This document shows, one piece after another, positions 52,651 through 63,417 of a stretch of 64,000 nucleotides of DNA (positions are counted from its first letter, which is position 1; every line of letters starts with the position of its first letter). The notes beneath the pieces are model-generated. The model ran no database searches, was not told the DNA's origin, and was given only the letters and a program-made list of their open reading frames with translations. The DNA is from Desulfuromonadales bacterium. GTDB taxonomy: Bacteria > Desulfobacterota > Desulfuromonadia > Desulfuromonadales > BM103. The stretch is taken from contig JAMONP010000098.1 in the NCBI GenBank assembly GCA_027065695.1, positions 1-64,000 on the forward strand, given 5' to 3'. Position numbers and translations under genes: made by a program.

Positions 52651-54387
52651 ATGGGTGATTCTCTCCTGCCATTACTGCTAGCTCTGTCTTCTATATTTCT
52701 CGGTGCCCTGATCGGGGGCCGCATAGCATCGGTCTGTCATATCCCCCGGGTTACCGGATACCTGATCACAGGCCTGCTAATCGGGCCCTCGTTTGCAGGG
52801 CTGACCAACTTGCCGGTACTCTTGCCACCGGATGTCCTGTTAGAGCTGCGACCACTCTCAGAAATGGCTTTGGCCCTGATTCTGATGCATATCGGTGGCC
52901 TCTTTGAAATCAGTCATCTCGATCGCTGGCGACATCGTATCCTGCTTTTTTCCGGCAGCGAAATCCTGCTGACTTTTTCCCTGGTTGTCGGTGCAGTGCT
53001 AACGGTTAACCTTACTGTTCTGCAGAAGGTTTTGCCAGGACAAACCCTTTGGCAAACCTCTCTGGAATTTGCTTTGTTTCTTGGCATTATTGCCGTAGCA
53101 ACTGCACCGGCAGCTACGCTGATGGTTATCCGTGAATACGAAGCTGACGGACCGGTAACGAGTGTGTTGTTGACTCTGGTCGGTTTTAACAACCTGGTTT
53201 CAGTCCTTGGTTTTGCCGTTCTGGCACATATCTTTATCTTTCCGGATGAGGGCTTCGGTATCCTTGTGATGCGTATGGGAGGCCCTATTCTGGTGGGTGC
53301 CGCCATGGGTTTTGCCATGTCGGTGTGGGCTCAGCGCCTGGAGTTGTCGAGTGAGAACAAGATCCTGATGCTGGGTGGGATCGCCGTCAATGTCGCTCTC
53401 TGTCGGGCGTTGAATATTGACCCGCTGCTGGCAAGCCTGGTTTTGGGGATGACTCTGGCCAACAGCTGCCCGCGCTGGCATCGTCTGCAAGAGGATATCC
53501 GTCAGGTTGATTACCTGCTCTACGTCGCCTTTTTCGTTATGGCCGGTGCCAATCTGCATATTGAAACCTTAACGCATATCGGCCTGCTCGGTGTCGCTTA
53601 TGTTATCGCCCGCACCTTTGGCAAATGGTTGGGGGCCGCCATCGGTGCCCGTCTCGGCGGCTTCGGCCCGAACGAAAAGGCTTACATAGGGCTGACTCTC
53701 ATGGCCCAAGCAGGTGTCGCCATCGGCTTGGCCAGTCAATTGGCCCACCATTGGCCAGGAGGTGGCAAGCTTCTGGAAACGATTGTGCTTGGCTCAGTGG
53801 TGGTCTTCGAACTGATAGGGCCGCTTGCCGTACGGCATGGCCTGGTGCGTTCCGGTGAAGTACCGATTCTCGCGCTGTTGCAGAAACGGGCACCAGTGGG
53901 TGCTTTAGAGGGGATGCATAATGTGGTCCATCATTTTCGCAGTTCCCTTGGCGTGCCGGTTGGCCACCGACTTGAAGACCCCGGTGATATCCTGGTGCGA
54001 CACATCATGCGGCAGAATGTCGAGACAGTGCTGCACAGCACTCCCTACTATGCCCTTCTCAAGCATATAGCCCATAGTCGCTACGATCGCTTTCCTGTGG
54101 TCGATGATGGTAACCACTTTATCGGCATGATTGACTACACAGAGATCCGTAACCTGCTCTTTGAACCGGCGCTGGTACCCCTGGTGGTTGCCGGAGACCT
54201 GACATCCACAGTGCAATATTGCCTGCAACCGGATCAACCGCTTCGCGAGGCGCTGAAGACCCTGCAACTGCACCGCAATATAAGTTATTTTCCCGTAGTT
54301 GACCCTGACGACCCGCAAAAACTGGTGGGCATCCTCAACCAAAATGATGTGCTAGCTGCTTTTCGTCGTTTGGGACAAGAGGCGTAG
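52651..54387 (+). CDS. cation:proton antiporter with C-terminal CBS pair
   Basis: A 578-residue protein. Residues about 1-400 form twelve or so helices of the CPA2 sodium/potassium-proton antiporter fold (VTGYLITGLLIGPSFAGL; GFNNLVSVLGFAVLAH in place of the usual GVLLFQD-type motif). Residues about 440-575 form two CBS modules (VRHIMRQNVETVL, RFPVVDDGNHFIGMID, SYFPVVDPDDPQKLVGIL), which often bind adenine nucleotides and gate transport. The usual ion-pair aspartates are not clear in the helix quoted, so the transported ion is open. No neighbour suggests regulation. Confidence 0.82.
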   Translation: MGDSLLPLLLALSSIFLGALIGGRIASVCHIPRVTGYLITGLLIGPSFAGLTNLPVLLPPDVLLELRPLSEMALALILMHIGGLFEISHLDRWRHRILLFSGSEILLTFSLVVGAVLTVNLTVLQKVLPGQTLWQTSLEFALFLGIIAVATAPAATLMVIREYEADGPVTSVLLTLVGFNNLVSVLGFAVLAHIFIFPDEGFGILVMRMGGPILVGAAMGFAMSVWAQRLELSSENKILMLGGIAVNVALCRALNIDPLLASLVLGMTLANSCPRWHRLQEDIRQVDYLLYVAFFVMAGANLHIETLTHIGLLGVAYVIARTFGKWLGAAIGARLGGFGPNEKAYIGLTLMAQAGVAIGLASQLAHHWPGGGKLLETIVLGSVVVFELIGPLAVRHGLVRSGEVPILALLQKRAPVGALEGMHNVVHHFRSSLGVPVGHRLEDPGDILVRHIMRQNVETVLHSTPYYALLKHIAHSRYDRFPVVDDGNHFIGMIDYTEIRNLLFEPALVPLVVAGDLTSTVQYCLQPDQPLREALKTLQLHRNISYFPVVDPDDPQKLVGILNQNDVLAAFRRLGQEA

Positions 54388-54429
54388 TAACCAATAATGT
54401 GGACTTGCTCCGCTTTTCATAGTAGATAT

Positions 54430-54487
54430 CTGTTCGACAATCCAAATCAGCAAGCAGCCAGTTTATTGATCGCCCGACAAGCTCCTA
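54430..54487. repeat. short diverged copy of the AGCTTGTCCGAC element
   Basis: TGTTCGACAATCC at about 54431-54443 and CCCGACAAGCTCCTAG at 54473-54488 correspond to the two ends of the 159-bp element at 43730-43888, in reverse order and with a much shorter middle. It lies between the antiporter gene and the DUF4019 gene, and the right end borders that gene's ribosome site. Confidence 0.5.
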
Positions 54488-54499
54488 GAGGAGGTAGTT

Positions 54500-54937
54500 T
54501 TGATCCCCAAGCAATTTCGTATTCATATTGTTCTCATAGTCACCGCTCTTTTCATGATTATCTACCCGATCCTCAGTGAGCGGCCAAATACAGAGAAGGC
54601 AGAAAAAGCAACTAACGCTGCGATGGAGTTTCTTAAACTGGTCGATTCTGAAAAGTATGCAGAGAGCTGGGAGCTTTCGGCAGACCTGATGAAAGAAAAG
54701 GTGACCCAGCAGGAATGGGTTGAGAAATTGACCAAGGCCAGGACTCTTTCCGGAGCGCTGATCAAACGCTCTAAAAAAAATGCAAGTTATTCCACCTCGG
54801 CCCAGGACAGCCCGGAAGGTGAGTATATTGCACTGACTTTTGACTCGAAATATCAGCGCGCGGCGAGTGTCTCCGAACATGTGACCGTGATGCTCGAAGG
54901 AGACCGTTGGCGGGTCGCGGGGTATTTTATCCAGTAA
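54500..54937 (+). CDS. DUF4019-like exported protein
   Basis: TTG 54500 is favoured by GAGGAGGT right before it. The 145-residue product has one N-terminal hydrophobic segment (IHIVLIVTALFMIIYPIL), then a domain with NAAMEFLKLVDSEKYAESWELSA and VTVMLEGDRWRVAGYFI at the end, which is the DUF4019 pattern. Such proteins are periplasmic and of unknown function. Confidence 0.75.
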   Translation: MIPKQFRIHIVLIVTALFMIIYPILSERPNTEKAEKATNAAMEFLKLVDSEKYAESWELSADLMKEKVTQQEWVEKLTKARTLSGALIKRSKKNASYSTSAQDSPEGEYIALTFDSKYQRAASVSEHVTVMLEGDRWRVAGYFIQ

Positions 54938-54960
54938 TATCGTAGTATCGTTAATGACAA

Positions 54961-54987
54961 AAGCGGGCCACACATTGTGACCCGCTT
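54961..54987. terminator. hairpin between convergent genes
   Basis: AAGCGGGCCAC (54961-54971) pairs with GTGACCCGCTT (54977-54987) at 10 of 11 positions over a five-base loop. It follows the DUF4019 stop by 24 bp and could end transcription from both sides, though T-runs are weak. Confidence 0.65.
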
Positions 54988-55003
54988 CTGTCGTTGCATA
55001 TCG

Positions 55004-55082
55004 TTGTCATTCCCGAGGGTGTCATCGGGAATCCAGACTTTAAAATCATGGATCCCCGATAGAATCATTCGAGGATGACAAG
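55004..55082. repeat. 79-bp imperfect palindromic repeat (TCATTCCCGA type)
   Basis: TTGTCATTCCCGAG at the left end and TCGAGGATGACAA at the right are imperfect inverses, with an inner pair ATCGGGAATCC and GGATCCCCGAT. This layout is that of dispersed repeats in many bacterial genomes that give a GTCATCCCCGA-type hairpin. It lies between the DUF4019 gene and purA. Confidence 0.65.
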
Positions 55083-55128
55083 CATTTTTACCAACAGTTC
55101 AGCTTGTGCTTAATCGTCACGAAATATT

Positions 55129-56436
<1,308 letters not shown>

Positions 56437-56459
56437 TTAAATTGTTTTCGAACTATGCG

Positions 56460-57734
56460 TTAAAGCTGAAATTGTCCTGACTCAATCGCTGCACGGGTCA
56501 CGCTGATTTCCTCGCCATCCGCTGCGCGGATCAGGGTCAGTTCTTCTGATACTTCAAACACCAACAGATAACTATAATGCATGCGCCTGGCATAATCGAG
56601 GCTGGCCGATTGATTACGCTCAATAATATCCCGGGACACTGAATAACCCTGCTCGCGCAAGACGGTTGCCAGCTGTTGTGCCGGGGCCTTATCCTGTCCT
56701 GATGAAAAGAGCAGAATATCACTCCCATCTTCAGTGCGCTCGTCGAGTATTTTATCGAGAGCAAAGAGCAGGTTGTACAGATTAAAGGCGAAGCCGGTGG
56801 CCGGTGCCGGGAAACCGTAACGAGCCGTCAGGCCATCGTAACGACCGCCAGAGCAGACTGCTCTGCCGAACCCGGACAGGAACCCCTGAAAGACCAGCCC
56901 ACTATGATAATCGAAACCACGCATTTCACCAAGGTCTAAAGTGATGTGATCCTCGATACCATAGACCGTGAGGATTTCGAGGATTTTTTCAAGATTATCC
57001 AGAGCTTTTTGCGAAGCAGGGTTAGTAACAGATTGCCGGGCCTGGCCAAGGACTTCGTGACCACCGTAGAGCCTCGGCAGGGCGAGCAGTTCCGTACGCT
57101 GCTGATCGGTCAGTGGCAAGTCCTTGATGAGTTGTCGCAACCCGGAGAGGTCCTTGGCTGCGATCGCAGAACGAACCGCACGGGACTGTGCAGCATCGAG
57201 GGGCAGGTCACTCAAGATTCCGCGCAGGAATTCGATCTGACCGATGTCAATAGTGAACTCGCCAGCGCCGACAGCTTGCAGGCATTTCACGGCCATGGCA
57301 ATCATTTCGGCATCTGCTTCAGGACCACTAAGACCGATCAGTTCTACTCCGGACTGGAAAATCTCCCGGTCTTTGCCGAGGCGCTGTTCCGTGTGACGCA
57401 ACACACGGCCATTATAGCAGAGCCGAAAGGGCAGTGGCATTTCGCGCATGCGGGTTGCTGCAATCCGTGCCACCTGCGGAGTGATATCAGGTGGGAAGGC
57501 GACCAATCGACCGGTTTGGCGGTCATCAAAGCGAAAGGTTTTCTCGCGCAGGTCTGTTCCCAGGCCGAGCTCTAGAACGGCCAGGTCCTCAAGGACGGCA
57601 GGTGCTACGGGGCGAAACCCCCATGAGCGGTAGATGCTGCGCAGGGTGTTTTGCAGATAGTCCAGCTTGGCAGTTTTAACCGGCAGAAAATCTTTCACGC
57701 CGGTTGGTAACCGCGTTTCAATGGTGTTCGACAC
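56460..57734 (-). CDS. hisZ: ATP phosphoribosyltransferase regulatory subunit
   Basis: GTG 57734 is preferred because AAGGA stands seven bases before it and the family begins with the sequence RLPTGVKDFLPVKTAKL just after it; an ATG at 57782 would add 16 residues over a repeat-like stretch. The product of about 424 residues is a histidyl-tRNA synthetase-like fold (FRFDDRQTGRLVAFPPDITPQVARI, LRHTEQRLGKDREIFQSGVELIG) without tRNA-charging function. With a short HisG it forms the first enzyme of histidine synthesis. hisG is not in this window. Confidence 0.92.
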   Translation of the reverse strand: MSNTIETRLPTGVKDFLPVKTAKLDYLQNTLRSIYRSWGFRPVAPAVLEDLAVLELGLGTDLREKTFRFDDRQTGRLVAFPPDITPQVARIAATRMREMPLPFRLCYNGRVLRHTEQRLGKDREIFQSGVELIGLSGPEADAEMIAMAVKCLQAVGAGEFTIDIGQIEFLRGILSDLPLDAAQSRAVRSAIAAKDLSGLRQLIKDLPLTDQQRTELLALPRLYGGHEVLGQARQSVTNPASQKALDNLEKILEILTVYGIEDHITLDLGEMRGFDYHSGLVFQGFLSGFGRAVCSGGRYDGLTARYGFPAPATGFAFNLYNLLFALDKILDERTEDGSDILLFSSGQDKAPAQQLATVLREQGYSVSRDIIERNQSASLDYARRMHYSYLLVFEVSEELTLIRAADGEEISVTRAAIESGQFQL

Positions 57735-57790
57735 GTTCAAGTCCTTGGCAGCCCGACAAGCTGCTGCGCTATTGGTAAACAACTCGGTAT

Positions 57791-59374
57791 TTATAAAACA
57801 ATCTGGTTTGCAGCCACAATGTGTGGATGGGCGCGCAATTTTTCCAGGGTTTCATCAGGAATGCAACTATCAATATTGATCAGGGAGACGGCCTGGCCGT
57901 CAATTGCCTGGCGGGTCAGATTCATCCCGGCGATATTAACCTCGGCTTCGCCAAGTATCTGGCCGATAAAGCCGATGATGCCGGGGCGGTCTTCGTTGAA
58001 CAGCACCAGAATATGGCCGTGGGGGAGGGCTTCCACGTTGCAGCCGTTAACACGCACAATGCGATAGTCATTTTCACCAAACATAGCCCCACAAATAGAA
58101 TGTTCACCCTCTGTACCAACCACCGTCAGCCGTATCATGCTGGAGAATCCGCGCGATGTCTGGCTGCGGGTTTCCGTAACAAGGATGCGGCGTTCTTTCA
58201 CCAGGTGCGGTGCATTGATATAGTTAGCTTCCGGGCCGATCATAGGTGTCAGGATGCCTTTCAATGCCGCCATGGTCAGAGGCTCAGTCGGATTATTAGT
58301 GACTGTGCCAGCATATTCAAGGTGCACCTCTTCAAGACCCTTACCATATAGCTGGGCCTGGAATGAACCGAGACGTTCAGCGAGCTCTATATGGGGTCGC
58401 AAGGTTGTCAACAGGTCGGCACTGATTGACGGCACATTAACGGCGTTGACGATGATGCCTTTTGTAAGGAAGTCAACGACCTGAGTGGCTACTTGTACGG
58501 TAACATTCACCTGGGCGTCGCGGGTGGCGGTGCGCAGATGCGGAGTGCAGATGACCTGTTCAAGCCCCAGCAGTGGATTGTCTAATCCGGGTGGCTCTTT
58601 TGCGAAGACATCAATCGCGGCTCCGGCCACGCGTCCGTCTTTGATCGCCTCAGCCAGAGCTATTTCATCGATCAGACCACCAGTAGCGCAGTTGATTATA
58701 TGACAGCCGGGTTTGGTTCGCGACAGAGTTTCGCTGTTCAGGATATTGGCTGTTTCCGCATCGAGCGGAGTGTGTAGTGTCAGAAAATCGGCACGGGCCA
58801 ACAGCTCTTCGAAATCAACCTGATCAGCACCGAGTTGGCGAATGGTGTCGACACTAAGGTAGGGGTCATAAACTATCGGTTTCATTTTCAGGGCGAGAGC
58901 TCGTTCTATAACCAGTCGACCTATTTTACCGCCCCCCATAACACCGAGGGTTTTTCCGGCGATTTCGATACCTATGAAAGATTCTGATTCCCATTGGCCT
59001 TTTTTGGTTGATTGACTGGCCATTGGAATCCGCCTGGCCAGGGCGAAGAGCATGGCGATAGTATGTTCCGCCGTGGTGGTTGTGCTACCGAAAGGGGTGT
59101 GCATGATGACAACCCCTTTACGGTTGGCCGCTTCCAGGTCCAGGTTGCCGGTACCAACTCCCGCACGGCCCACCACTTTGAGCTTTTTGGCCGCCTGAAA
59201 AACCTCTTCTGTGACCTGTGTGCCGCTACGGACAATCAGTGCTTCCACCTCGGCAACAGCCTCCAGCAACTGTTCTGATGTCAGTCCGGGCTGATAGTTA
59301 AGTTCAATACCTTCAGCCTCTTCCAGCACCTGTAGGCCTTCGGCTGGGAATTTATCAGAAACCAGTATTTTCAT
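57791..59374 (-). CDS. serA: D-3-phosphoglycerate dehydrogenase
   Basis: The first enzyme of serine synthesis, oxidising 3-phosphoglycerate with NAD. At 527 residues it is the long type: substrate and NAD domains (IVRSGTQVTEEV; TLGVMGGGKIGRLVIERAL as NAD loop; HTPLDAETANIL and CTPHLRTATRDAQ with the catalytic His), then an intervening domain and an ACT domain (LVLFNEDRPGIIGFIGQILG). The ACT domain suggests serine feedback. It heads the operon with hisZ and purA. Confidence 0.96.
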   Translation of the reverse strand: MKILVSDKFPAEGLQVLEEAEGIELNYQPGLTSEQLLEAVAEVEALIVRSGTQVTEEVFQAAKKLKVVGRAGVGTGNLDLEAANRKGVVIMHTPFGSTTTTAEHTIAMLFALARRIPMASQSTKKGQWESESFIGIEIAGKTLGVMGGGKIGRLVIERALALKMKPIVYDPYLSVDTIRQLGADQVDFEELLARADFLTLHTPLDAETANILNSETLSRTKPGCHIINCATGGLIDEIALAEAIKDGRVAGAAIDVFAKEPPGLDNPLLGLEQVICTPHLRTATRDAQVNVTVQVATQVVDFLTKGIIVNAVNVPSISADLLTTLRPHIELAERLGSFQAQLYGKGLEEVHLEYAGTVTNNPTEPLTMAALKGILTPMIGPEANYINAPHLVKERRILVTETRSQTSRGFSSMIRLTVVGTEGEHSICGAMFGENDYRIVRVNGCNVEALPHGHILVLFNEDRPGIIGFIGQILGEAEVNIAGMNLTRQAIDGQAVSLINIDSCIPDETLEKLRAHPHIVAANQIVL

Positions 59375-59511
59375 GATATGGGTCCGTTACAGACGGGGAG
59401 AACTCTCATTTAAGAATTATAACCGAACACAACAAACTAGCAACCGACCTTTACCCTGTCAAGCTCAAAGACTGGGCTCAAAGTCTGGGGTTGTAACTCC
59501 CCTAAATGGCA

Positions 59512-61020
59512 TCAGGCTGTCTTGGACAATGTCTGCAGAAAAGAGATCAGCATGCGAACGCCAACGCCGGTACCACCCTTGGGTGTGTAGGGTTGGTTCT
59601 GGTCACGCCAGGCGGTTCCAGCGATATCCAGGTGAGCCCAACGGAAGTCACAGGCAAACTTTTTCAGGAATGCAGCAGCAGTAATCGTCCCGGCCGGGCG
59701 TCCGCCGGTATTCTTGACGTCGGCAACGTCGCTCTTGATCTGCTGGTCGTAGTCATCCCAGAGTGGCAGCTGCCAGAGACGTTCACCACTTTCCTCTCCA
59801 GCGTTCAGTAGCGATTGCACAAGTTTTTCGTCATTGCCGAGTACGGCCGTGGCGTGATGCCCCAGCGCAATGATGCAGGCACCGGTCAGAGTCGCCAGAT
59901 CGATGACCAGCTTCGGCTCGTAACGTTTTACATAAGTCAGGGCATCGGCAAGGATCAGACGTCCCTCAGCATCCGTATTGAGGACCTCAATAGTCTGACC
60001 GGAAAGGCTGGTCAGTATATCGCCTGGTCGATACGCCGTTCCCGATGGCATATTTTCCACTGTCGGTACGATCCCCAGAAGATTGATTGGCAGCTCCAGC
60101 AGTGTGGCAGCCAGCATGGTACCGATGACTGCTGCACCGCCGGCCATATCCATCTTCATTTCATCCATTTTTTCGCCGGGCTTCAGTGAAATTCCCCCGG
60201 AATCAAAGGTGACGCCTTTACCGACCAGAGCGACCGGTGCTTCGTTCTTGCCGCCACCATGATGCTCAAGAATAATCAGGTGTGGTTCGCGTACGCTTCC
60301 CTGAGCGACACCAAGCAGAGCACCGAAACCTTCTTTAGCCAATTCTTTCTGACCAAGAATTTTACACTTTAATGAGCTTTCATCAGCGACTTTCTGTGCT
60401 TGTTCAGCCAGGTAATCGGGAGATTTGATATTGCCTGGTGTATTGACCAGATCACGCGCGATTACCACACCTTGGCAGAGTTTTTGTGCTTGCTCTAGAG
60501 CAGATTCACAGGCTTGCTTTTCACCCGCAGTTTCGATCAGCAAGGTCACCGATTTCGGCAGTTTGCGCATCTTTTTACTTTCCTCGCTGAGAAACCGGTC
60601 ATAACGATAACCCGCCAGCAGAAGGCCTTCTGCCGTGGCCTGAATGCATGCTGCGCTGTCACTCTTTTTTGCTGCGCAGAGTGGCAGTGCAAATGCAACT
60701 TGCGCCATTTTTTTCTCCGCCACCCGTTGCATGGCACTGCCTGCTGCCTGGCGAATCTTCTCGATGGTGACCTCCACCTTTGCCCCCAGGCCGACCAGAA
60801 GAATTCGTTCCGCAGGGAGATGCCCGGCCGGTTGAAAGAGAATTTGCTCACCGCTTTTGCCGGTGAATTCACCATTGTGTTGCGCCTTGTGTAACAGACC
60901 ACCCAGTTTCCGGTCGAGTTCTTCCAGCAGTGGGTCAGAAAAGCTTTTTTCGCAGACGCCGATCACCAGGCAGGAGGTTTTTATTTGAAGCGGGGCTACT
61001 TTGCGAATCTTGATGTCCAT
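59512..61020 (-). CDS. pepA: cytosol (leucyl) aminopeptidase
   Basis: A 502-residue M17 aminopeptidase. The C-terminal catalytic half holds the two-metal site: VGKGVTFDSGGISLKPG (Lys and Asp), KMDMAGGAAV and VLNTDAEGRLILADAL (Asp, Glu, Arg), which is the family's hallmark. AAGGAGA precedes ATG 61020. It frees N-terminal residues from peptides, and relatives also bind DNA at cer-type sites or the carAB promoter. Transcribed alone, 137 bp before serA. Confidence 0.95.
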   Translation of the reverse strand: MDIKIRKVAPLQIKTSCLVIGVCEKSFSDPLLEELDRKLGGLLHKAQHNGEFTGKSGEQILFQPAGHLPAERILLVGLGAKVEVTIEKIRQAAGSAMQRVAEKKMAQVAFALPLCAAKKSDSAACIQATAEGLLLAGYRYDRFLSEESKKMRKLPKSVTLLIETAGEKQACESALEQAQKLCQGVVIARDLVNTPGNIKSPDYLAEQAQKVADESSLKCKILGQKELAKEGFGALLGVAQGSVREPHLIILEHHGGGKNEAPVALVGKGVTFDSGGISLKPGEKMDEMKMDMAGGAAVIGTMLAATLLELPINLLGIVPTVENMPSGTAYRPGDILTSLSGQTIEVLNTDAEGRLILADALTYVKRYEPKLVIDLATLTGACIIALGHHATAVLGNDEKLVQSLLNAGEESGERLWQLPLWDDYDQQIKSDVADVKNTGGRPAGTITAAAFLKKFACDFRWAHLDIAGTAWRDQNQPYTPKGGTGVGVRMLISFLQTLSKTA

Positions 61021-61180
61021 TAGAGGTTCTCCTTAGAGTACGAATAAGTTTATGCTAAAGGCCAATGATAGGCTGGTTTCTCTCATTTGGCCAGCAGCAT
61101 TTGGCTGGTTTTTTCGCTGAGTCTTAACCACTGTGCTATTGCACAGTGCTCAAGTCTGGATTCTGTGATATTTTCATTTA

Positions 61181-62554
61181 ATGCGACTCGCTCTTAAACA
61201 CCAGATAATCATGGCTCCTGCTGCGGTGCTTTGCCTGATGACCTTGTTACTTTGCTTCCTGCAGTTCACCTACTGGGACATGTCGGTCAAGCGACAGCAG
61301 ACCAAGGATCTAAAAACGGCCTTTATTGCCTTGGCGGAAGCTGATATGGCAGCTGAACGTATGCACGGTGTTGTCCGCTTTCTAACTCAGGCTCAAGAGC
61401 CTGCCCCCAAAGTACTGGAACAGATGACGAACTTATATCAGCATCTCGCCGTGGCGATTGATCGTCTACAGGAGACAGAGCTTTTGGGTCCGTCTGCCAT
61501 AAATCTGCTGCAACAGAGTGTTATTGACCTGAACCCTGAACAGGGGATTCAGTTGGAACGCTTCAATTCGAAGCTGGAGGTTCTTCGTCCCTACATTAAG
61601 GAACAACTCAATGCCTTAAATCGACAACGTCAAGATCTAGGTGTGCTGCATCAAGATGATATGGACGCCTTGGTTGCAGAGACCACTTTTGTGACAATTG
61701 TTGTGCTTGGCTTCGCTATCCTGGTGGGAATTCTGCTTTCACTTACTTTTGCCCGGCGTATCCTCCAGCGTATTCAAGTACTCTCTGACAGTGCTGCCCG
61801 CATCACCGATGGTGATTTTTCACCACCGCCAGCACCGGACGAAGTGCGCGATGAGCTTGACGGCCTGGCGGTTTCCATCAACCACATGACCGATCAGCTG
61901 ATTCGGGTGGTTTCTTCCGAAAAGCTTCTTGAAGGTGCAGAAGAGGAACGCCGCCGCATCGCCATGGATCTTCACGACCAAACCCTTGCTGACTTATCGG
62001 CCGTGCGCAGAGGGCTTGAACAGTTGCAGCAGGAAACCGTTTGTGGTGAAGCGGCTGAATTGATTGACGCTGATCTTCAGCGGGCGATGGCCAACCTGAG
62101 AGCGGTGATGGACGACCTGCATCCGCAGACTCTTGACATTCTCGGTCTGCCAGCGGCCGCTGAATCCTTGCTGACAAAGTCTTGCGAGTCGCCGGATTCT
62201 CCCGCATATCATTTCCTTGCGGACGATGGTGCTACCGATATCAAATTGCCACGGCTGACCCAAGTGACTGTCTACCGAATCCTTGTTGAAGCCATCAACA
62301 ATGTGCTGCGTCATGCACATGCCAGTCAACTGGAGGTTGGCATGACGCTACGTGGCAGGACTCTGATTGTTGACGTTGAAGATAATGGCCGGGGTTTCGA
62401 TCATGCCCCTCAGCCACCGACAACATCAGGAGGGCGAGGTTTGCACAATATTCAGGAGCGGGCCCGAGCGATTGGAGCCCAGGTCAGCTGGAGTAATTCG
62501 CGCTTTTCTTCCGGGACACGCTTTGAGCTGGTGTTGCCGCTCAGAGAAGAGTAA
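61181..62554 (+). CDS. sensor histidine kinase (NarX/LiaS type)
   Basis: A 457-residue membrane kinase with two membrane helices (about 10-30 and 170-190) around a periplasmic helical sensor, a HAMP domain (about 190-245) and a HisKA_3/HATPase module. The phosphorylated histidine is His265 in RRIAMDLHDQTLADLS; the ATP site has DVEDNGRGFD and GGRGLHNIQERA. It partners the response regulator 12 bp downstream. The signal is unknown. No ribosome site is visible before the start. Confidence 0.9.
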   Translation: MRLALKHQIIMAPAAVLCLMTLLLCFLQFTYWDMSVKRQQTKDLKTAFIALAEADMAAERMHGVVRFLTQAQEPAPKVLEQMTNLYQHLAVAIDRLQETELLGPSAINLLQQSVIDLNPEQGIQLERFNSKLEVLRPYIKEQLNALNRQRQDLGVLHQDDMDALVAETTFVTIVVLGFAILVGILLSLTFARRILQRIQVLSDSAARITDGDFSPPPAPDEVRDELDGLAVSINHMTDQLIRVVSSEKLLEGAEEERRRIAMDLHDQTLADLSAVRRGLEQLQQETVCGEAAELIDADLQRAMANLRAVMDDLHPQTLDILGLPAAAESLLTKSCESPDSPAYHFLADDGATDIKLPRLTQVTVYRILVEAINNVLRHAHASQLEVGMTLRGRTLIVDVEDNGRGFDHAPQPPTTSGGRGLHNIQERARAIGAQVSWSNSRFSSGTRFELVLPLREE

Positions 62555-62566
62555 GGAGACGATTCC

Positions 62567-63313
62567 ATGGCACCTTATGCCTTGGTTGTAGCAGAAGACA
62601 ATCCCAAAGATCTCGAATTCCTCAAGCAGATTGTAGCCGATTGGGAACATGACTGTGTAATCGAGCGGGCTCCTGACGGGCTGGTTGCTTTGGAGCTGGC
62701 CCTGGTCCACGATGAGCCACTGGTTATCAGTGATATTCAGATGCCGCAGATGAATGGTGTCGATTTCGCCAAAGCTCTCTGGGAACACAAGCCGCAGGCG
62801 CGGATTGTTTTCTGGAGTCAGTTCAAAGACGAGATGTACGTGCGCACCCTGGCCAAGATCGTGCCACCGGAAACGGTCTATGGCTATGTCCTTAAATCGA
62901 GCCCCCGTGAAAAAATTTCAACGGCCATGGCCACGGTTCTCTTCGAAGATCAATGCTGGATCGATCCGGAAGTGCGTAAGGTCCAGGGGCGTACCGGTCA
63001 CAGCCAGACGGCACTTTCCGACATCGAGTATGAAGCCCTGATTGATATATCCCTCGGCCTGACAGACAATCTCATCGCTCAACGCCGTTATCTTTCCCGC
63101 CGCGGCGTGCAAAGCCGCCTCAATTCCCTCTATGGCAAGCTGAGTCTCGACCAGGAGCAGTTCCAGAGTGACAAGGTTGGCGATGCCTTTAACCTGCGCA
63201 ACCGTGCCATCTCTGTCGCCCTGCGCCGAGGCCTGATCAATGCTTTTGAACTGGAACATGAAGAAGAATACCTGCAGGGTTGGCTGAAACGTTACAAGAG
63301 TGGGAGAAAGTGA
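62567..63313 (+). CDS. response regulator paired with the upstream kinase
   Basis: A 248-residue regulator with a receiver domain (about 1-125) carrying acidic Glu10-Asp11 and phosphorylated Asp56 (ISDIQMPQMNG). The C-terminal part (about 145-240, LSDIEYEALIDISLGLTDNL) is a LuxR/NarL-like helix-turn-helix though it diverges from the usual KEIA pattern (NLIAQRRYLSRRGVQSRLNS). AAGGAGA precedes the start. It forms a two-gene operon with the kinase; targets are unknown. Confidence 0.88.
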   Translation: MAPYALVVAEDNPKDLEFLKQIVADWEHDCVIERAPDGLVALELALVHDEPLVISDIQMPQMNGVDFAKALWEHKPQARIVFWSQFKDEMYVRTLAKIVPPETVYGYVLKSSPREKISTAMATVLFEDQCWIDPEVRKVQGRTGHSQTALSDIEYEALIDISLGLTDNLIAQRRYLSRRGVQSRLNSLYGKLSLDQEQFQSDKVGDAFNLRNRAISVALRRGLINAFELEHEEEYLQGWLKRYKSGRK

Positions 63314-63384
63314 AAGACAGTTACTGACAACTGATTACTAGCCTCTGCTTTGCCGTTGTAAAAGCCCCCTTGCTGTGCTAAAAA

Positions 63385-63397
63385 TTGGTCATACCAA
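63385..63397. promoter_or_regulatory. TTGGT-N3-ACCAA operator before the GntR-type regulator
   Basis: TTGGTCATACCAA is a perfect inverted repeat with a three-base centre, 20 bp before the regulator's ATG. It matches the binding pattern of the FadR/PdhR/LldR group (TTGGT-N3-ACCAA), so the regulator probably represses its own gene. Confidence 0.75.
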
Positions 63398-63417
63398 ATC
63401 ACGAGTGGGGAAAAGGC

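Noticed and set aside
57735-57782. Longer hisZ start at ATG 57782
   Set aside because: The extra residues have no family counterpart, include a fragment resembling the AGCTTGTC repeat, and a GTG start with an AAGGA site lies at 57734.
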